NCBI GenBank assembly: GCA_038227045.1
Contig: JBBRQD010000222.1
Coordinates: 1-5,056, forward strand
Direction of reading: 5' to 3'
Origin: JANXLS01 sp038227045
Lineage (GTDB): Bacteria > Planctomycetota > SZUA-567 > H5-PLA8
Length of the DNA: 5,056 nt
The notes under the pieces are model-generated. The model was not told the DNA's origin. It worked only from the letters and a program-made list of their open reading frames with translations, and did not search any database. This document shows, piece after piece, positions 4,683 through 5,056 of the stretch (the first letter of the stretch is position 1; each line of letters opens with the position of its first letter). The position numbers and the translations under genes were made by a program.

Positions 4683-5056
4683 CTGGTTCACACCACACCG
4701 CCTGAGGAAAGTCCAGAGCCGCGCACGTAATGCGGCCCAAGATCATGCCGGGTGCCTTGGTGAAGTTTTCTGTCCCTTTCATGATGCGCTGCACATCGGC
4801 CATTGTGGGCGCAGCGCCAGACTCAACGGTGTGCAGGTATTCTGCGCCGAGCCTCGTCAGGAAAAACATCGCGCCTTCGTAATCAACTTTAATGCTGTCC
4901 AGTTCCTGCTAAATCAGACGCTCCTGGATTGCCGATGTTCGTGAAACAACCAGCGACAGGTCATCGGGATCAAGAACGGTAGATTCTTTAGTTGCGCGCG
5001 GGTCAATAGCTAGTGAGAATTGCAGATTATGAGCAGCCGGTGGTATCGCAAGGGAA
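4651..5056 (-). pseudogene. Unidentified protein frame entering from the right edge, amber-interrupted
   Basis: A minus frame is open from the right edge through 48 codons (including FSLAIDPRATKESTVLDPDD and VVSRTSAIQERLI) to a TAG at 4911-4909. It then continues in the same frame for 85 codons to a stop at 4653-4651. The second part reads QELDSIKVDYEGAMFFLTRL, GAEYLHTV, then MADVQRIMKGTENFTKAPGM and ILGRITCAALDF. Both parts have balanced, helical, protein-like composition, and the stop falls inside what would be one helix (RLI-x-QELDSI), so a CAG-to-TAG change is the simplest explanation. An ATG at 4869 could restart translation but has no clear binding site. I do not recognise the family. 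The last residues (about NPRSLTPIS) overlap the PepSY-like gene and look unrelated, so the native 3' end may be lost. The gene's start lies outside the window. Confidence 0.5.

Noticed and set aside
1..5056. CRISPR array, complete insertion sequence, rRNA or tRNA gene
   Set aside because: No regularly spaced repeats, transposase motifs with terminal repeats, or structured RNA signatures were seen.

Overview
The window looks like planctomycete DNA, probably from the Gemmata side of that phylum. Three things suggest this. The left edge carries a tyrosine recombinase N-terminus of a type common there (it opens MGRV and contains WYIEFTDARG). Beside it is a MerR/excisionase-like helix-turn-helix protein with the 'W-x-x-A-G-C-P' tail common in that phylum. 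The large exported beta-propeller protein carries the 'DLSADDFAKRDAATEKL' helical module that recurs in planctomycete repeat proteins. The placement is inferred from sequence style and no search was run.

Left part, minus strand (1-1023). Read from right to left there is an uncharacterised protein with two winged-helix-like segments (1023-412). Next is a small helix-turn-helix gene that has lost its 5' end (482-258), then the N-terminus of a tyrosine recombinase that runs off the left edge and has an amber stop at codon 36 (203-1). The last two form the usual 'DNA-binding protein then integrase' pair of an integrative element, here decayed. The first gene reads out of frame into the helix-turn-helix remnant near position 482, and base composition changes at the same place, so this looks like an old recombination or deletion join.

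Middle (1024-3224). A leader and low-information stretch with one doubtful short ORF precedes the only large gene, a 552-residue exported protein. It has a signal peptide, seven kelch-like blades, a planctomycete helical repeat module and an unassigned C-terminal domain.

Right part (3225-5056). A stretch of more than 450 bases holds no convincing intact gene, but has an A/T palindrome with overlapping hairpins and a short ORF behind a strong ribosome binding site inside a hairpin. It is followed by an ORF that resembles the last strands of an outer-membrane beta-barrel (3701-3982) and by an intact small exported PepSY-like protein (4182-4682). A minus-strand frame enters from the right edge, is interrupted by one amber codon, and overlaps the 3' end of the PepSY-like gene.

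Taken together, the two intact plus-strand genes encode extracytoplasmic proteins and probably stand alone; they are too far apart and too differently framed by non-coding DNA to be called an operon. Both flanks are occupied by damaged genes. The region reads as an accessory area scarred by integrative-element activity. No clear new multi-gene system is visible.
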